Shown: piece after piece, positions 1 to 8,225 of the stretch
How positions within the stretch are numbered: the first letter of the stretch is position 1
Layout: each line of letters starts with the position of its first letter
Source: Cupriavidus necator
Lineage (GTDB): Bacteria; Pseudomonadota; Gammaproteobacteria; Burkholderiales; Burkholderiaceae
NCBI RefSeq assembly: GCF_013141915.1
Contig: NZ_SROX01000023.1
Location: 41,165-105,164 of the forward strand
Direction of reading: 5' to 3'
Length of the DNA stretch: 64,000 bases
Translations under genes and position numbers: made by a program
The notes under the pieces: model-generated
Told to the model about the DNA's origin: nothing
The model's database searches: none
Seen by the model: the letters and a program-made list of their open reading frames with translations, nothing else

Positions 1-302
1 CCGCCGTGCGCGCCCGTGAAACCGCGGCCGCGCTGACCGGCGCGGCGGAAATCCTCGATGCCCTGGCGCCCGGCGCCGATGTCAGCGCCGTGCTTGCCGC
101 GGTCGAATGGCCAGAGCGCCCCGAGCATGTGGTGGTGGTCGGCCATCAGCCCTGGATTGGACGGGTCGCGAGCCTGCTGCTGGCGGGCGCCGAAATGGAC
201 TGGAGCGTGCGCAAGGGCGGCATCTGGTGGCTGACCGGCCGTACGCGCGAAAGCGAGGCCCAGACGGTCCTGCGCGCGGTCATCAATCCCGAGTTCCTCT
301 GA
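1..302 (+). CDS. sixA: SixA-type phosphohistidine phosphatase, 3' part
   Basis: Only the last ~99 residues are in the window; the start lies to the left, and the frame closes with TGA at 300-302. The visible part has the second-half signature of the histidine phosphatase superfamily: VVVVGHQPWIGRVASLLL carries the second catalytic His (GHQP), followed by a short beta-rich end (KGGIWWLTGR). SixA enzymes are about 150-165 residues and remove phosphate from His of phosphorelay proteins; this role is taken from the family and not shown here. The next gene on the same strand begins 158 bp later behind its own Pho-type promoter, so the two are probably separate units. Confidence 0.8.
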   Translation, partial: AVRARETAAALTGAAEILDALAPGADVSAVLAAVEWPERPEHVVVVGHQPWIGRVASLLLAGAEMDWSVRKGGIWWLTGRTRESEAQTVLRAVINPEFL

Positions 303-368
303 GTCCGGCCGGGGCGCGGCACCGTCCGGCGCGCCCCTGAAGTGTTCTCGGACGGGCCCCGGCAGTCG

Positions 369-424
369 AAGTCACGCAACCGTCATCGCCGGGTCACGGC
401 ACTGTCACCGGCCCTGACTACATT
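369..424 (+). promoter_or_regulatory. Four-unit Pho box and -10 in front of the OlsB-like gene
   Basis: Four 7-bp units start exactly 11 bp apart at 369 (AAGTCAC), 380 (CCGTCAT), 391 (GGGTCAC) and 402 (CTGTCAC). They match the PhoB consensus CTGTCAT/C with 4-bp spacers. The last unit ends at 408, and 10 bp later is a -10-like TACATT at 419-424, the spacing of classical PhoB-activated promoters. The same 10-bp geometry recurs at pstS and ppx in this window. A PhoB dimer binds two units, so four units suggest two dimers. The start codon is 37 bp downstream of the -10. Confidence 0.72.
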
Positions 425-460
425 GCATCGCAACAGTTACGTCACCAAAAGGACATACTG

Positions 461-1303
461 ATGCGAGATCTGCCGACGCCTACCCAGCCGCTCTTCGACT
501 CCCTGCCCAATGGCCTCGGCGGCCAGACGGCGCGGAGGCGTCTTCATCGCCCATCGGATACACCGGCACATGAGTCGCCTGTTCTCAGCGTGGCGTGGGC
601 GCGCCACCAGGATGAAGTAGTCGAGGCCCAGCGCCTGCGCTACAAGGTCTTTGCCGAGGAAATGGGCGCGCGCCTGACGTCTTCGGTGCCCGAACTGGAC
701 ATCGACATGTTCGATGCCTACTGCGACCACCTGATCGTGCGCGACCAGGCCACGCTGCGCGTGGTCGGTACCTACCGGGTGTTGCCGCCGCACCAGGCCA
801 AGCGCCTGGGCTGCCTGTACGCCGAATCCGAATTCGACCTGGTGCGCCTGTCGCACCTGCGCCCCAAGATGCTGGAACTGGGCCGCTCATGCGTGCACCG
901 CGACTACCGCTCGGGCAGCGTCATCATGGCCTTGTGGGGCGGGCTGGGCGAGTACCTGCAGCGCTGGGGCATCGAGTCCATGCTGGGCTGCGCCAGCGTG
1001 CCGATGAGCGACGGCGGCCACTACGCCGCCAGCCTGCACCGGCTGTTCAGCGAGCGCTCGCTGGCGCCAATCGAGTACCACGCCTGCCCGCGCCTGCCGC
1101 TGCCGGTGGAAGACCTGAACCAGCAGCTGGCGGTCGAGCCGCCCGCGCTGATCAAGGGCTACCTGCGCCTGGGCGCGAAGATCTGCGGCCAGCCCGCCTG
1201 GGACCCGGATTTCAACGTGGCGGACTTTCTCACACTGCTGCGCGTGAATGACATGAACCCGCGCTACGCCCGCCACTTCCTGGGCCTGAACAACGCCGCC
1301 TGA
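461..1303 (+). CDS. olsB: OlsB-like GNAT N-acyltransferase (probable ornithine lipid synthesis)
   Basis: A 280-residue protein of the OlsB/hemolysin-like GNAT group. After a ~45-residue variable N-terminus come LRYKVFAEEMGA, DMFDAYCDHLIVRD, VVGTYRVLPP and LELGRSCVHRDYRSG, the hallmark blocks of acyl-ACP-dependent acyltransferases that make lyso-ornithine lipid. ATG 461 has an AAAAGG ribosome site 8 bp upstream. The four-unit Pho box in front fits a membrane-lipid role, because ornithine lipids replace phospholipids under phosphate starvation in several proteobacteria (known for the family). No olsA-like acyltransferase is seen nearby, so the second step must be encoded elsewhere. It could instead be another acyl-homoserine- or hemolysin-like GNAT. 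Confidence 0.68.
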   Translation: MRDLPTPTQPLFDSLPNGLGGQTARRRLHRPSDTPAHESPVLSVAWARHQDEVVEAQRLRYKVFAEEMGARLTSSVPELDIDMFDAYCDHLIVRDQATLRVVGTYRVLPPHQAKRLGCLYAESEFDLVRLSHLRPKMLELGRSCVHRDYRSGSVIMALWGGLGEYLQRWGIESMLGCASVPMSDGGHYAASLHRLFSERSLAPIEYHACPRLPLPVEDLNQQLAVEPPALIKGYLRLGAKICGQPAWDPDFNVADFLTLLRVNDMNPRYARHFLGLNNAA

Positions 1304-1332
1304 GCGGCGCCCCACCCAAAGCCCTGCCGGTC

Positions 1333-1355
1333 ACGGCCGCCCCCTTGGCGGCCGT
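1333..1355. terminator. Hairpin between convergent olsB-like gene and ppx
   Basis: Perfect 9-bp stem ACGGCCGCC/GGCGGCCGT with a 5-nt loop, placed between two convergent stop codons (1303 and 1376). There is no real T-tract on either side, so it is a weak or bidirectional terminator candidate only. Confidence 0.4.
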
Positions 1356-1375
1356 TGGACCGCTTCCAGCCGCAC

Positions 1376-2908
1376 TCAGTCGTAGACCACCTTGTAGCGC
1401 TTGCCGATTCGCTGCCATTCGTCCGCTTCCTGCGCCAGGCTGTACTCGATCAACGGATTGGCGTCGATCCACGCCTTCGGCAGCCGCACGGTAAAGCCTT
1501 CGTCCAGTGCCTCGGCCAGCTGCGTGACACGGATGTCCGGCAATGCGACATCCGAGCGGCGCCGGCACAGCACGAAGGCCAGGCGCAGGCTGAACAGCAT
1601 GCGCCAGTCGACGAACTTGCCGCTGCCCGACAGCTTGCCCAGCTTGCCCGCATGGCCCAGCAGCAGCGTCGCCAGCCGCGCCTGGTCGGTCTTGGAAAAG
1701 CCCGGCATGTCGGCATGCGTGGCGATGTAGGCGGAGTGCTTGTGGTAGCCGCTGTGCGAGATCGACATACCGATCTCATGCAGGCTGGCCGCCCAGCCGA
1801 GCAGCGCCAGGTTGTCCTCGCGCCGTTCATTGGCCGGCTCCGGGAACTGTGACAGCAGCGCCTGCGCGGCGCGCCGCACGCGGCTGGCCTGGGCGCGATC
1901 GACGCCGTAGCGGCGCATGAACTGGTCCACCGTGACCGTGCGCATGTCCTCATGGTGGCTGCGTCCGAGCAGGTCGTACAGCACGCCCAGTCGCAGCGCG
2001 CCGTCGGTCACGTCCATGCGTTCGATATCGAGTTCGGCGAACACACCCAGCATGATCGACAGCCCGCCCGGCAGCACCGGGATACGGTCCGGCTTGAGGC
2101 CGGTCAGCTTGACGCGATTGGTGTTCTCGGCCTTGATCAGCGCACGCTTCAGGCGCTCCAGCCCTTCGCGCGTGATGCCGTGCTCGGCATTGCTGTCGTT
2201 CATGCCGTTGAGTTCGATCAGCTCGGCGAGCGCGCGCGCGGTGCCCGACGAGCCGACTGCCTGCTCCCAGCCCGCGGCACGGTACTGGCGCACCAGCACC
2301 TGGATTTCCCGGCGTGCCGCCAGCTCGGCCTGCTTCATCGCGTATTCGTCGACGTTGCCACTGGGGAAGAACTGGCGGCTGTGCGATACGCAGCCGATAT
2401 ACAGGCTTTCCATCAGCTTGGACTGGTAGCCGTTGCCGATGATGAACTCGGTCGAGCCGCCGCCGATATCGACCACCAGGCGGTTGCCCTGGCAGGCCGG
2501 CGCATCGTGCGAGGCCCCCAGGTAGATCAGCCGCGCCTCCTCGCGCCCGGCGATCACTTCGATCGGGAAGCCCAGCGCGCCCTCGGCCTCGATCAGGAAT
2601 TCGGAGGCGTTCCTGGCGACGCGCAGCGTATTGGTGGCCACCGCGCGCACCTCGCCCGGCGCAAACTCGCGCAGGCGGTCGCCGAAGCGCCGCAGCGCAT
2701 CGATGCCGCGCCGCCGCGCGGGCTGGTCCAGGTATTTGTCGGGCGTCAGGCCGGCCGCCAGCCGCACCGGCTCGCGCAGCGCATCGACCTGGAAGATCTG
2801 GCTGGCCGGGCCATTGGCCGTGGGGGTCTCGTCCACCCGCCCGATCATCAGGCGGAAGCTGTTCGAGCCCATGTCGACGGCAGCCAGCAGGCGTGGAGTG
2901 TTGTTCAT
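1376..2908 (-). CDS. ppx: Exopolyphosphatase (Ppx/GppA family)
   Basis: A 510-residue Ppx/GppA phosphatase that releases phosphate from the ends of polyphosphate. The N-terminal actin-like ATPase fold shows AAVDMGSNSFRLMIGRV (residues ~9-25), VDIGGGSTEF and VGSSGTARALAEL. The C-terminal ~200 residues are the HD-like region (WAASLHEIGMSISHSGYHKHSAYI). The length is usual for the bacterial Ppx type. It is transcribed divergently from ppk, with a 193-bp gap that holds Pho-box-like sites facing each gene, so polyphosphate synthesis and breakdown are probably both linked to phosphate supply. Confidence 0.93.
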   Translation of the reverse strand: MNNTPRLLAAVDMGSNSFRLMIGRVDETPTANGPASQIFQVDALREPVRLAAGLTPDKYLDQPARRRGIDALRRFGDRLREFAPGEVRAVATNTLRVARNASEFLIEAEGALGFPIEVIAGREEARLIYLGASHDAPACQGNRLVVDIGGGSTEFIIGNGYQSKLMESLYIGCVSHSRQFFPSGNVDEYAMKQAELAARREIQVLVRQYRAAGWEQAVGSSGTARALAELIELNGMNDSNAEHGITREGLERLKRALIKAENTNRVKLTGLKPDRIPVLPGGLSIMLGVFAELDIERMDVTDGALRLGVLYDLLGRSHHEDMRTVTVDQFMRRYGVDRAQASRVRRAAQALLSQFPEPANERREDNLALLGWAASLHEIGMSISHSGYHKHSAYIATHADMPGFSKTDQARLATLLLGHAGKLGKLSGSGKFVDWRMLFSLRLAFVLCRRRSDVALPDIRVTQLAEALDEGFTVRLPKAWIDANPLIEYSLAQEADEWQRIGKRYKVVYD

Positions 2909-2997
2909 CGTTTGCTTGGAGGGCTGGTTCGCGTTGGCGTTGCGAGTCGCAGCAGGGACACGCTGTTGTCTGCGCCTGCCGGCGTTCGCGCCCGGGA

Positions 2998-3031
2998 AAA
3001 ATATGTCGTTGTCATGTCCGCATCATGACAA
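2998..3031 (-). promoter_or_regulatory. Pho-box-like promoter facing ppx
   Basis: Read on the minus strand, TTGTCAT, 4 bp, CGGACAT (3031 to 3014) resemble two PhoB units 11 bp apart; the second is degenerate (5/7). Ten bp further is TATTTT (3003-2998), a -10-like hexamer at the same spacing as in front of pstS and the OlsB-like gene. On the plus strand the region also contains an inverted repeat TTGTCATG/CATGACAA (3009-3016 and 3024-3031). Confidence 0.5.
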
Positions 3032-3038
3032 AATTAAA

Positions 3039-3056
3039 TTGTCATGAAAGTGACAC
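3039..3056 (+). promoter_or_regulatory. Pho-box-like site facing ppk
   Basis: TTGTCAT, 4 bp, GTGACAC: two units 11 bp apart, 6/7 and 5/7 matches to the PhoB half-site. The bases 10 bp downstream (AAAAGT) are a poor -10; TATGAA at 3062-3067 is a better hexamer but too close. It lies 46 bp before the proposed ppk start. PhoB control is an inference. Confidence 0.5.
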
Positions 3057-3101
3057 GATTCTATGAAAAAGTCGCCACATCACCAAAAGAAGGTCATGAC
3101 C

Positions 3102-5189
3102 ATGTCGACGACTCCGTCCAGTACGCTGCTCAATCGCGAACTGGGCATCCTGGAATTCAATGCCCGCGTGCTGGCGCAAGCCGCGGACCCGAAAGTCCCG
3201 TTGCTGGAGCGGCTCAAGTTCATCTGCATCGTATCCAGCAACCTGGACGAGTTCTTTGAAATCCGCATGGCGGGCCTGAAGGAACAGATGCGCGACAATG
3301 CCTCGGGCCTGACGCCGGATGGTCTCTCGTTCCAGCAGACCTACCAGCTTGTCACCGAGCGCACGCAACGGCTTGTGGCTTCGCAGTATGACATGCTGCA
3401 GAACACCATTTTTCCACTACTTGAAAAAGAAGGCGTCTTTTTCCACCTGACCACCACCTGGACCGACGCCCAGCGCGAGTGGGCGCGCCAGTTCTTCCAG
3501 CGCGAGCTGGCACCGGTGCTGACCCCCATCGCCCTGGACCCCGCGCATCCCTTCCCGCGCGTGCTCAACAAGAGCCTGAACTTCGTGGTGGAACTGTCCG
3601 GCAAGGACGCCTTCGGGCGCGATGCCGATCTCGCCATCGTACAGGCGCCGCGCGCTCTGCCGCGCGTGGTGAAGATGCCGGAGAAGCTGTCGGGCTATCC
3701 GTACGGCTTTGTCATGCTGTCGTCGTTCATGCAGGGCTTCGTGCACGAGCTGTTCCCCGCCATCGCCGTGCATGGCTGCTACCAGTTCCGCGTGACGCGC
3801 AACTCCGACCTGTTCGTCTCGGAAGACGACATCACCGACCTGCGCGAGGCGCTGCAGGGTGAATTGCCCGCGCGCCATTTCGGCGACACGGTGCGGCTGG
3901 AGGTCTCGTCGGATACGCCGACTCCGCTGGCGCGCCGGCTGCTGCTGGAGTCCGGGCTTGCCGAACAGGACCTGTACCGCGTGTCCGGCCCGGTGAACCT
4001 GGTGCGGCTGATGCAGATCCCCGACATGGTCGATCGACCCGCACTGAAATTTCCGCCCTACGTGCCGGCCCCGGTCAAGGTCTTTGCCGGCGGCGTGTCG
4101 ATGTTCGACGTCATGCGCCAGCAGGACGTGCTGCTGCACCACCCGTACGAGAGCTTCAGTTCCGTGCTTGACCTGCTGCAGCTGGCCGCGGCCGATCCCA
4201 ACGTAGTCGCGATCAAGCAGACGGTCTACCGCACCGGCAACGAATCGCTGGTGATGGAAGCGCTGATGACCGCCGCGCGCAACGGCAAGGAAGTGACGGT
4301 GGTGGTGGAACTGCTGGCGCGCTTCGACGAGGAAACCAATATCAACTGGGCCGAGCGGCTGGAGTCCGCTGGCGCGCACGTGATCTACGGCGTGGTCGGG
4401 CACAAGTGCCACGCCAAGATGCTGCTGATCGTGCGGCGCGAGCCCACCGGGCCCAAGGCCAAGCAAGTCAAGCTGCGCCGCTACGCCCACCTGGGCACCG
4501 GCAATTACCACCCGCGCACGGCCCGGCTCTATACCGACTTCGGCCTGCTGACCGCCGACGAGGCCATCTGCGAAGACGTGCACCATGTGTTCCAGCTGCT
4601 GACCGGCACGGCCGGCACGATCCGGCTGAACCACCTGTGGCAGTCGCCGTTCACCATGCAGACCAGCCTGGTCGACCATATCCGGGTCGAGGCCCGCAAC
4701 GCGCGCGCGGGCAAGCCGGCTCACATCATCGCCAAGATGAACGCGCTGCTGGAACCATCGATCATTGATGAGCTGTACAAGGCGTCGCGCGCGGGGGTGA
4801 AGATCGACCTGATCGTGCGCGGCGTGTGCGCGCTGATGCCGGGCGTGCCGGGCATGTCCGAGAACATCTCGGTGCGCTCGATCATCGGGCGTTTCCTTGA
4901 ACACCACCGCGTCTATTACTTCCACGCCGGCGGCGAAGAGGTGCTCTACCTTTCCAGCGCCGACTGGATGGACCGCAACCTGTTCCGCCGCGTGGAAGTC
5001 GCATTCCCGGTACTGGACAAGGCGCTCAAGGCGCGCGTGGTCAAGGAAAGCCTGCAGGTCCACCTGCGCGACAATGCGTCGGCGTGGATCATGCAATCGG
5101 ATGGCAATTACGTGCGCAAGCAGACGCGTTCCAAGCATCCGCATGTAAGCCAGAACGATCTGCTGGTGATGTTCGGCGGCACGCCCTGA
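3102..5189 (+). CDS. ppk: Polyphosphate kinase 1
   Basis: Transfers the gamma-phosphate of ATP to polyphosphate, reversibly; usually membrane associated. With the start at 3102 the protein has 695 residues, typical of PPK1. Blocks in order: NRELGILEFNARVL and NLDEFFEIRMAGL (N and H domains), HPYESFSSVLDLL, IKQTVYRTG (phosphate contacts), then YGVVGHKCHAKMLLIVRRE with the phosphorylated His, and HLGTGNYHPRTARLYTDFGLLT. ATG 3102 is chosen because AGAAGG lies 8 bp upstream; ATG 3096 is too close to that site, and the frame also opens at 3063. It is convergent with phoR, with a shared terminator between them. Confidence 0.95.
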   Translation: MSTTPSSTLLNRELGILEFNARVLAQAADPKVPLLERLKFICIVSSNLDEFFEIRMAGLKEQMRDNASGLTPDGLSFQQTYQLVTERTQRLVASQYDMLQNTIFPLLEKEGVFFHLTTTWTDAQREWARQFFQRELAPVLTPIALDPAHPFPRVLNKSLNFVVELSGKDAFGRDADLAIVQAPRALPRVVKMPEKLSGYPYGFVMLSSFMQGFVHELFPAIAVHGCYQFRVTRNSDLFVSEDDITDLREALQGELPARHFGDTVRLEVSSDTPTPLARRLLLESGLAEQDLYRVSGPVNLVRLMQIPDMVDRPALKFPPYVPAPVKVFAGGVSMFDVMRQQDVLLHHPYESFSSVLDLLQLAAADPNVVAIKQTVYRTGNESLVMEALMTAARNGKEVTVVVELLARFDEETNINWAERLESAGAHVIYGVVGHKCHAKMLLIVRREPTGPKAKQVKLRRYAHLGTGNYHPRTARLYTDFGLLTADEAICEDVHHVFQLLTGTAGTIRLNHLWQSPFTMQTSLVDHIRVEARNARAGKPAHIIAKMNALLEPSIIDELYKASRAGVKIDLIVRGVCALMPGVPGMSENISVRSIIGRFLEHHRVYYFHAGGEEVLYLSSADWMDRNLFRRVEVAFPVLDKALKARVVKESLQVHLRDNASAWIMQSDGNYVRKQTRSKHPHVSQNDLLVMFGGTP

Positions 5190-5203
5190 GCGCGCGCCGC
5201 GAG

Positions 5204-5230
5204 CAAAAAAAACCCCGCCGCGGCGGGGTT
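5204..5230. terminator. Bidirectional terminator between ppk and phoR
   Basis: Ten-bp palindromic stem AACCCCGCCG/CGGCGGGGTT at 5211-5230. On the minus strand it is followed by a run of eight T (5212-5205), a strong intrinsic terminator for the pst-pho operon. On the plus strand only TTT follows, so termination of ppk is weaker. Confidence 0.85.
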
Positions 5231-5241
5231 TCCTGTTGCGG

Positions 5242-6624
5242 TCAGGCGGCGCGCCGCGAACTGTCCGGTGATTGCGGCGCGATCGTCGGACCTGCCCCCG
5301 GCACCGGGCTGTCCGCGCTTTCGGCGGCGGAGCGCTGGCTGCGCTCCTGCGGGAACACCACGCGGAACACGCTGCCCCGGCCCTCCTCGCTGGTGACACG
5401 CAGTTCCGCATGGTGGCGCGACAGCACGTGCTTGACGATGGCCAGGCCCAGCCCGGTCCCGCCGGTGTCGCGCGAGCGGCTGCGGTCGACGCGGTAGAAG
5501 CGCTCAGTCAGGCGGGGAATATGCTCGGGCGCGATGCCCAGGCCAGTATCGGTCACCGAAAACACCGCGTGGCCGTCTTCCCAGGCCAGCCGCATGGTGA
5601 TACGGCCGCCCTCCGGGGTGTAGCGCACGGCGTTCGAGACCAGGTTGCCCAGCGCGGACATCAGTTCGGTCTCCGCGCCCCGCATGCCCACGGTCGGGTC
5701 GATCTCCGCGGCGACATGGTGCCGGCCCTGCGACAGCGCCTCGGCGTCGTGCATCAGGTGCGCCACCATGGCGCGGATCGGCACCACGTCATGGCCGGGC
5801 GGCTGCGCGTCGCTTTCCAGCCTGGCCAGCGCCAGCAAGTCTTCGACGATGCTTTGCATGCGCACCGACTGCGCCAGCATCATGTCGATGTAGCGGCGCC
5901 GGTCATCCTCCGACACCGGCAGGTCGCGCACGGTCTCGAGGAAGCCGGTCATCACCGTCAGCGGCGTCTTCAGTTCATGCGAGACATTGGCGACGAAGTC
6001 GCGCCGCATCGCCTCGGTGTTCTCCAGCTTGGTGATGTCCTGCGTGATCACCAGCTTGCGGTTGTCGCCGTAGGGCAGGATCTGGACCGCGATCACGCTG
6101 TGCTTGTGCTCGCCCATGTCGCGCATCACCAGCGGATCGTCGAACTGCTGCCGCGTCAGGTAGTGGACGAACTCCGGCCGGCGGATCAGGTGAGTGATGC
6201 GCTGGCGCACGTCGCGCCGCGCGTTCAGGCCGAAATGCTGCTCGGCGACGTCGTTGCACCATTCGATCTGGTCGGCGTCATCGAGCATCAGCACGCCGTT
6301 GGGCGAGGCCTGGATCGCCTGGATAAAGCGCGTGTGCTGCTGCTCGACCTGCAGCACCTGGGTGCGCCAGCGCTTGACCAGCCGGTGCAGGCGGTAATAC
6401 ACCTCGCCCCACAGGCCGAGCGCGCTGGGAATCTCGCCGTAGACCGGCGCGTCCAGCACCTTCCACAGCCGGTTGATCTGGTACAGGTAGTAGAACAGCA
6501 GCCCGAGCAGCGAAACGCAGGCCAGCGCCAGCGCCGGCACCGGGCCGACGGCCAGGTAGACGCCGGCGGACAGCACCAGCAGGCTGATCAGGATGGCCAC
6601 GGAACGGGCCCAGATGACATTCAT
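5242..6624 (-). CDS. phoR: Phosphate regulon sensor histidine kinase PhoR
   Basis: Inner-membrane kinase of the PhoR-PhoB system, 460 residues. Two adjacent membrane segments (about residues 8-28 and 30-48), a linker, a PAS-like domain (~100-200), then HisKA with NVSHELKTPL (phospho-acceptor His216). The HATPase domain shows an N box (NLVSNAVRYTPEGG), G1 (DTGLGIAPEH) and G2 (GGTGLGLAIVKHV). It is the last gene of the pstSCAB-phoUBR unit, 113 bp after phoB, and ends at the shared terminator. Signalling by PhoR through PstSCAB and PhoU is known for the family. The C-terminal ~25 residues are Ser/Pro/Ala-rich and variable. Confidence 0.95.
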   Translation of the reverse strand: MNVIWARSVAILISLLVLSAGVYLAVGPVPALALACVSLLGLLFYYLYQINRLWKVLDAPVYGEIPSALGLWGEVYYRLHRLVKRWRTQVLQVEQQHTRFIQAIQASPNGVLMLDDADQIEWCNDVAEQHFGLNARRDVRQRITHLIRRPEFVHYLTRQQFDDPLVMRDMGEHKHSVIAVQILPYGDNRKLVITQDITKLENTEAMRRDFVANVSHELKTPLTVMTGFLETVRDLPVSEDDRRRYIDMMLAQSVRMQSIVEDLLALARLESDAQPPGHDVVPIRAMVAHLMHDAEALSQGRHHVAAEIDPTVGMRGAETELMSALGNLVSNAVRYTPEGGRITMRLAWEDGHAVFSVTDTGLGIAPEHIPRLTERFYRVDRSRSRDTGGTGLGLAIVKHVLSRHHAELRVTSEEGRGSVFRVVFPQERSQRSAAESADSPVPGAGPTIAPQSPDSSRRAA

Positions 6625-6737
6625 GCGCAGGGTTCAGGCTCGCAGCCAGCCCGGGAATCGGCTGGCTGCAGGGTTGCGACGGAGTGTGCCACGATTTCGC
6701 CGCGCCCTGCCAGCGGCGTGGGCCCCCGCCCGGCGCC

Positions 6738-7445
6738 TCAGGCGCCCGGGGTGCGCGCGAGCCGGTAGCCGCTGCCGCGCACGGTTTCGATCATGTTGCT
6801 GTAGCCGCCGGGGGTCAGCGCCGCGCGCAGGCGCTTGATATGGACGTCGACGGTGCGTTCCTCGACAAAGACATGGTCGCCCCACACCTGGTCGAGCAAT
6901 TGCGACCGGCTGTGCACCCGCTCAGGGTGCGTCATCAGGAAGTGCAGGAGGCGGAACTCGGTGGGGCCCAGGTCCAGCTTGATCGGGCCGCTGTCGTCCT
7001 GGCCGGTGACCCGGTGCGTGGCGGGATCCAGCCGCAGCCCGTTGATTGCCACCACGTCGTCGGTCAACTGCGGCGCGCGGCGGCGCAGCACGGCCTTGAT
7101 CCGCGCCAGCAATTCCTTGGGCGAGAACGGCTTGGTGACATAGTCGTCGGCACCGGCTTCCAGCCCCATCACCTTGTCCTGCTCCTCGCCGCGCGCGGTC
7201 AGCATGATGATCGGAATCTGCCGGGTGCGGTCGTTGGCGCGCAACTCCTTGGCGAAGTTCGCGCCCGACTTGCCCGGGAGCATCCAGTCGAGCAGCACCA
7301 GGTCGGGCAGCACGTCGCTCATCAGCGACAGCGCCTGCTCGGCGTTATAGGCCCGGATCGGATAGTGCCCCGCGTGCTGCAGGTTCACGGCGATCAGCTC
7401 GGCGATCGCCGGTTCGTCTTCGACAACGAGAATACTGCTAGGCAT
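6738..7445 (-). CDS. phoB: Phosphate regulon response regulator PhoB
   Basis: OmpR-type DNA-binding response regulator, 235 residues. The receiver domain (~1-120) has acidic residues E9, D10, E11, phospho-acceptor D53 (LVLLDWMLPG), and the switch region ending with YVTKPFSPKELLARI. The C-terminal winged helix (~130-232) includes TEFRLLHFLMTHPERVHSRSQLLDQVWG and the recognition-helix block VDVHIKRLRAAL. It should bind the Pho boxes described at 369, 3014-3056 and 12063-12119. It lies 28 bp downstream of phoU. Confidence 0.96.
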   Translation of the reverse strand: MPSSILVVEDEPAIAELIAVNLQHAGHYPIRAYNAEQALSLMSDVLPDLVLLDWMLPGKSGANFAKELRANDRTRQIPIIMLTARGEEQDKVMGLEAGADDYVTKPFSPKELLARIKAVLRRRAPQLTDDVVAINGLRLDPATHRVTGQDDSGPIKLDLGPTEFRLLHFLMTHPERVHSRSQLLDQVWGDHVFVEERTVDVHIKRLRAALTPGGYSNMIETVRGSGYRLARTPGA

Positions 7446-7473
7446 GTGTATGGTTCTCCGTGGGCGGCTGATC

Positions 7474-8178
7474 TCAGCTCAGCGCTTCGCGCTCCATGTC
7501 CTCGCGCGAGACATGGCGGACGTCCGTCCCCTTGACAATGTAAATAATAAATTCCGCGATGTTCTTGGCATGATCGCCGATGCGCTCGACGGCCTTGGCG
7601 ATGAACAGGAAATCCAGCGCGACCGAGATCGTGCGCGGGTCCTCCATCATGTACGTGATCAGCTTGCGCACGAAGCCGCGGAATTCCTCGTCGATGGCCT
7701 TGTCGTCCTTGACGATGCGCGCCGCCGCCACCGTGTCGAGCCGGGCAAAGGCGTCCAGCGCCTGGCGCAGCAGCGAGATCGCCATCTCGCCCGACAGCTT
7801 GACCTCGGCGTAGTTGATGCTGTGCGCCGACGCATCTTCCATGATGTGCTTGGTGCGCTTGGCGATTTTTTCGGCCTCGTCGCCGGCGCGCTCCAGGTTG
7901 GTGATGGTCTTCGAGATGGCCATCACCAGGCGCAGGTCGCGCGCGGTCGGCTGGCGCCGGGCGATGATATTGCCGCAATCGGCATCGATCTCGACTTCCA
8001 GCGCGTTGAGCTCCAGCTCGCGGGCGATGACCTGGTCGGCGGCCTCGCCGTCGAAGTCGGTCAGCGCGCGCATGGCCATCTCGATCTGCGACTCGACCAG
8101 CCCGCCCATCTGCAGCAGCTTGGTATTGATGGCGTTGAGGTCGGCGTCGAACTGGGTCGACAGATGCTTGTCAGTCAT
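7474..8178 (-). CDS. phoU: Phosphate transport accessory protein PhoU
   Basis: A 234-residue, all-helical PhoU made of two similar three-helix repeats, each with a metal-binding acidic E/D-rich motif (for example ELELNALEVEIDADCGNIIARRQP in the first half and a related block in the second). PhoU keeps PhoR repressive when phosphate is plentiful. ATG 8178 (MTDKHLSTQFD) is chosen because GGAGAA precedes it; the frame stays open far upstream through pstB but that part is not PhoU-like. It lies 47 bp after pstB. Confidence 0.95.
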   Translation of the reverse strand: MTDKHLSTQFDADLNAINTKLLQMGGLVESQIEMAMRALTDFDGEAADQVIARELELNALEVEIDADCGNIIARRQPTARDLRLVMAISKTITNLERAGDEAEKIAKRTKHIMEDASAHSINYAEVKLSGEMAISLLRQALDAFARLDTVAAARIVKDDKAIDEEFRGFVRKLITYMMEDPRTISVALDFLFIAKAVERIGDHAKNIAEFIIYIVKGTDVRHVSREDMEREALS

Positions 8179-8225
8179 GGGATTCTCCTGGCCGCTTATG
8201 GATATGCTAGTCCCTGCTTTGCCCG

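Noticed and set aside
3417..5411. 664-codon minus-strand frame over ppk
   Set aside because: Antisense shadow of ppk; low-complexity product and it runs over the ppk/phoR terminator.
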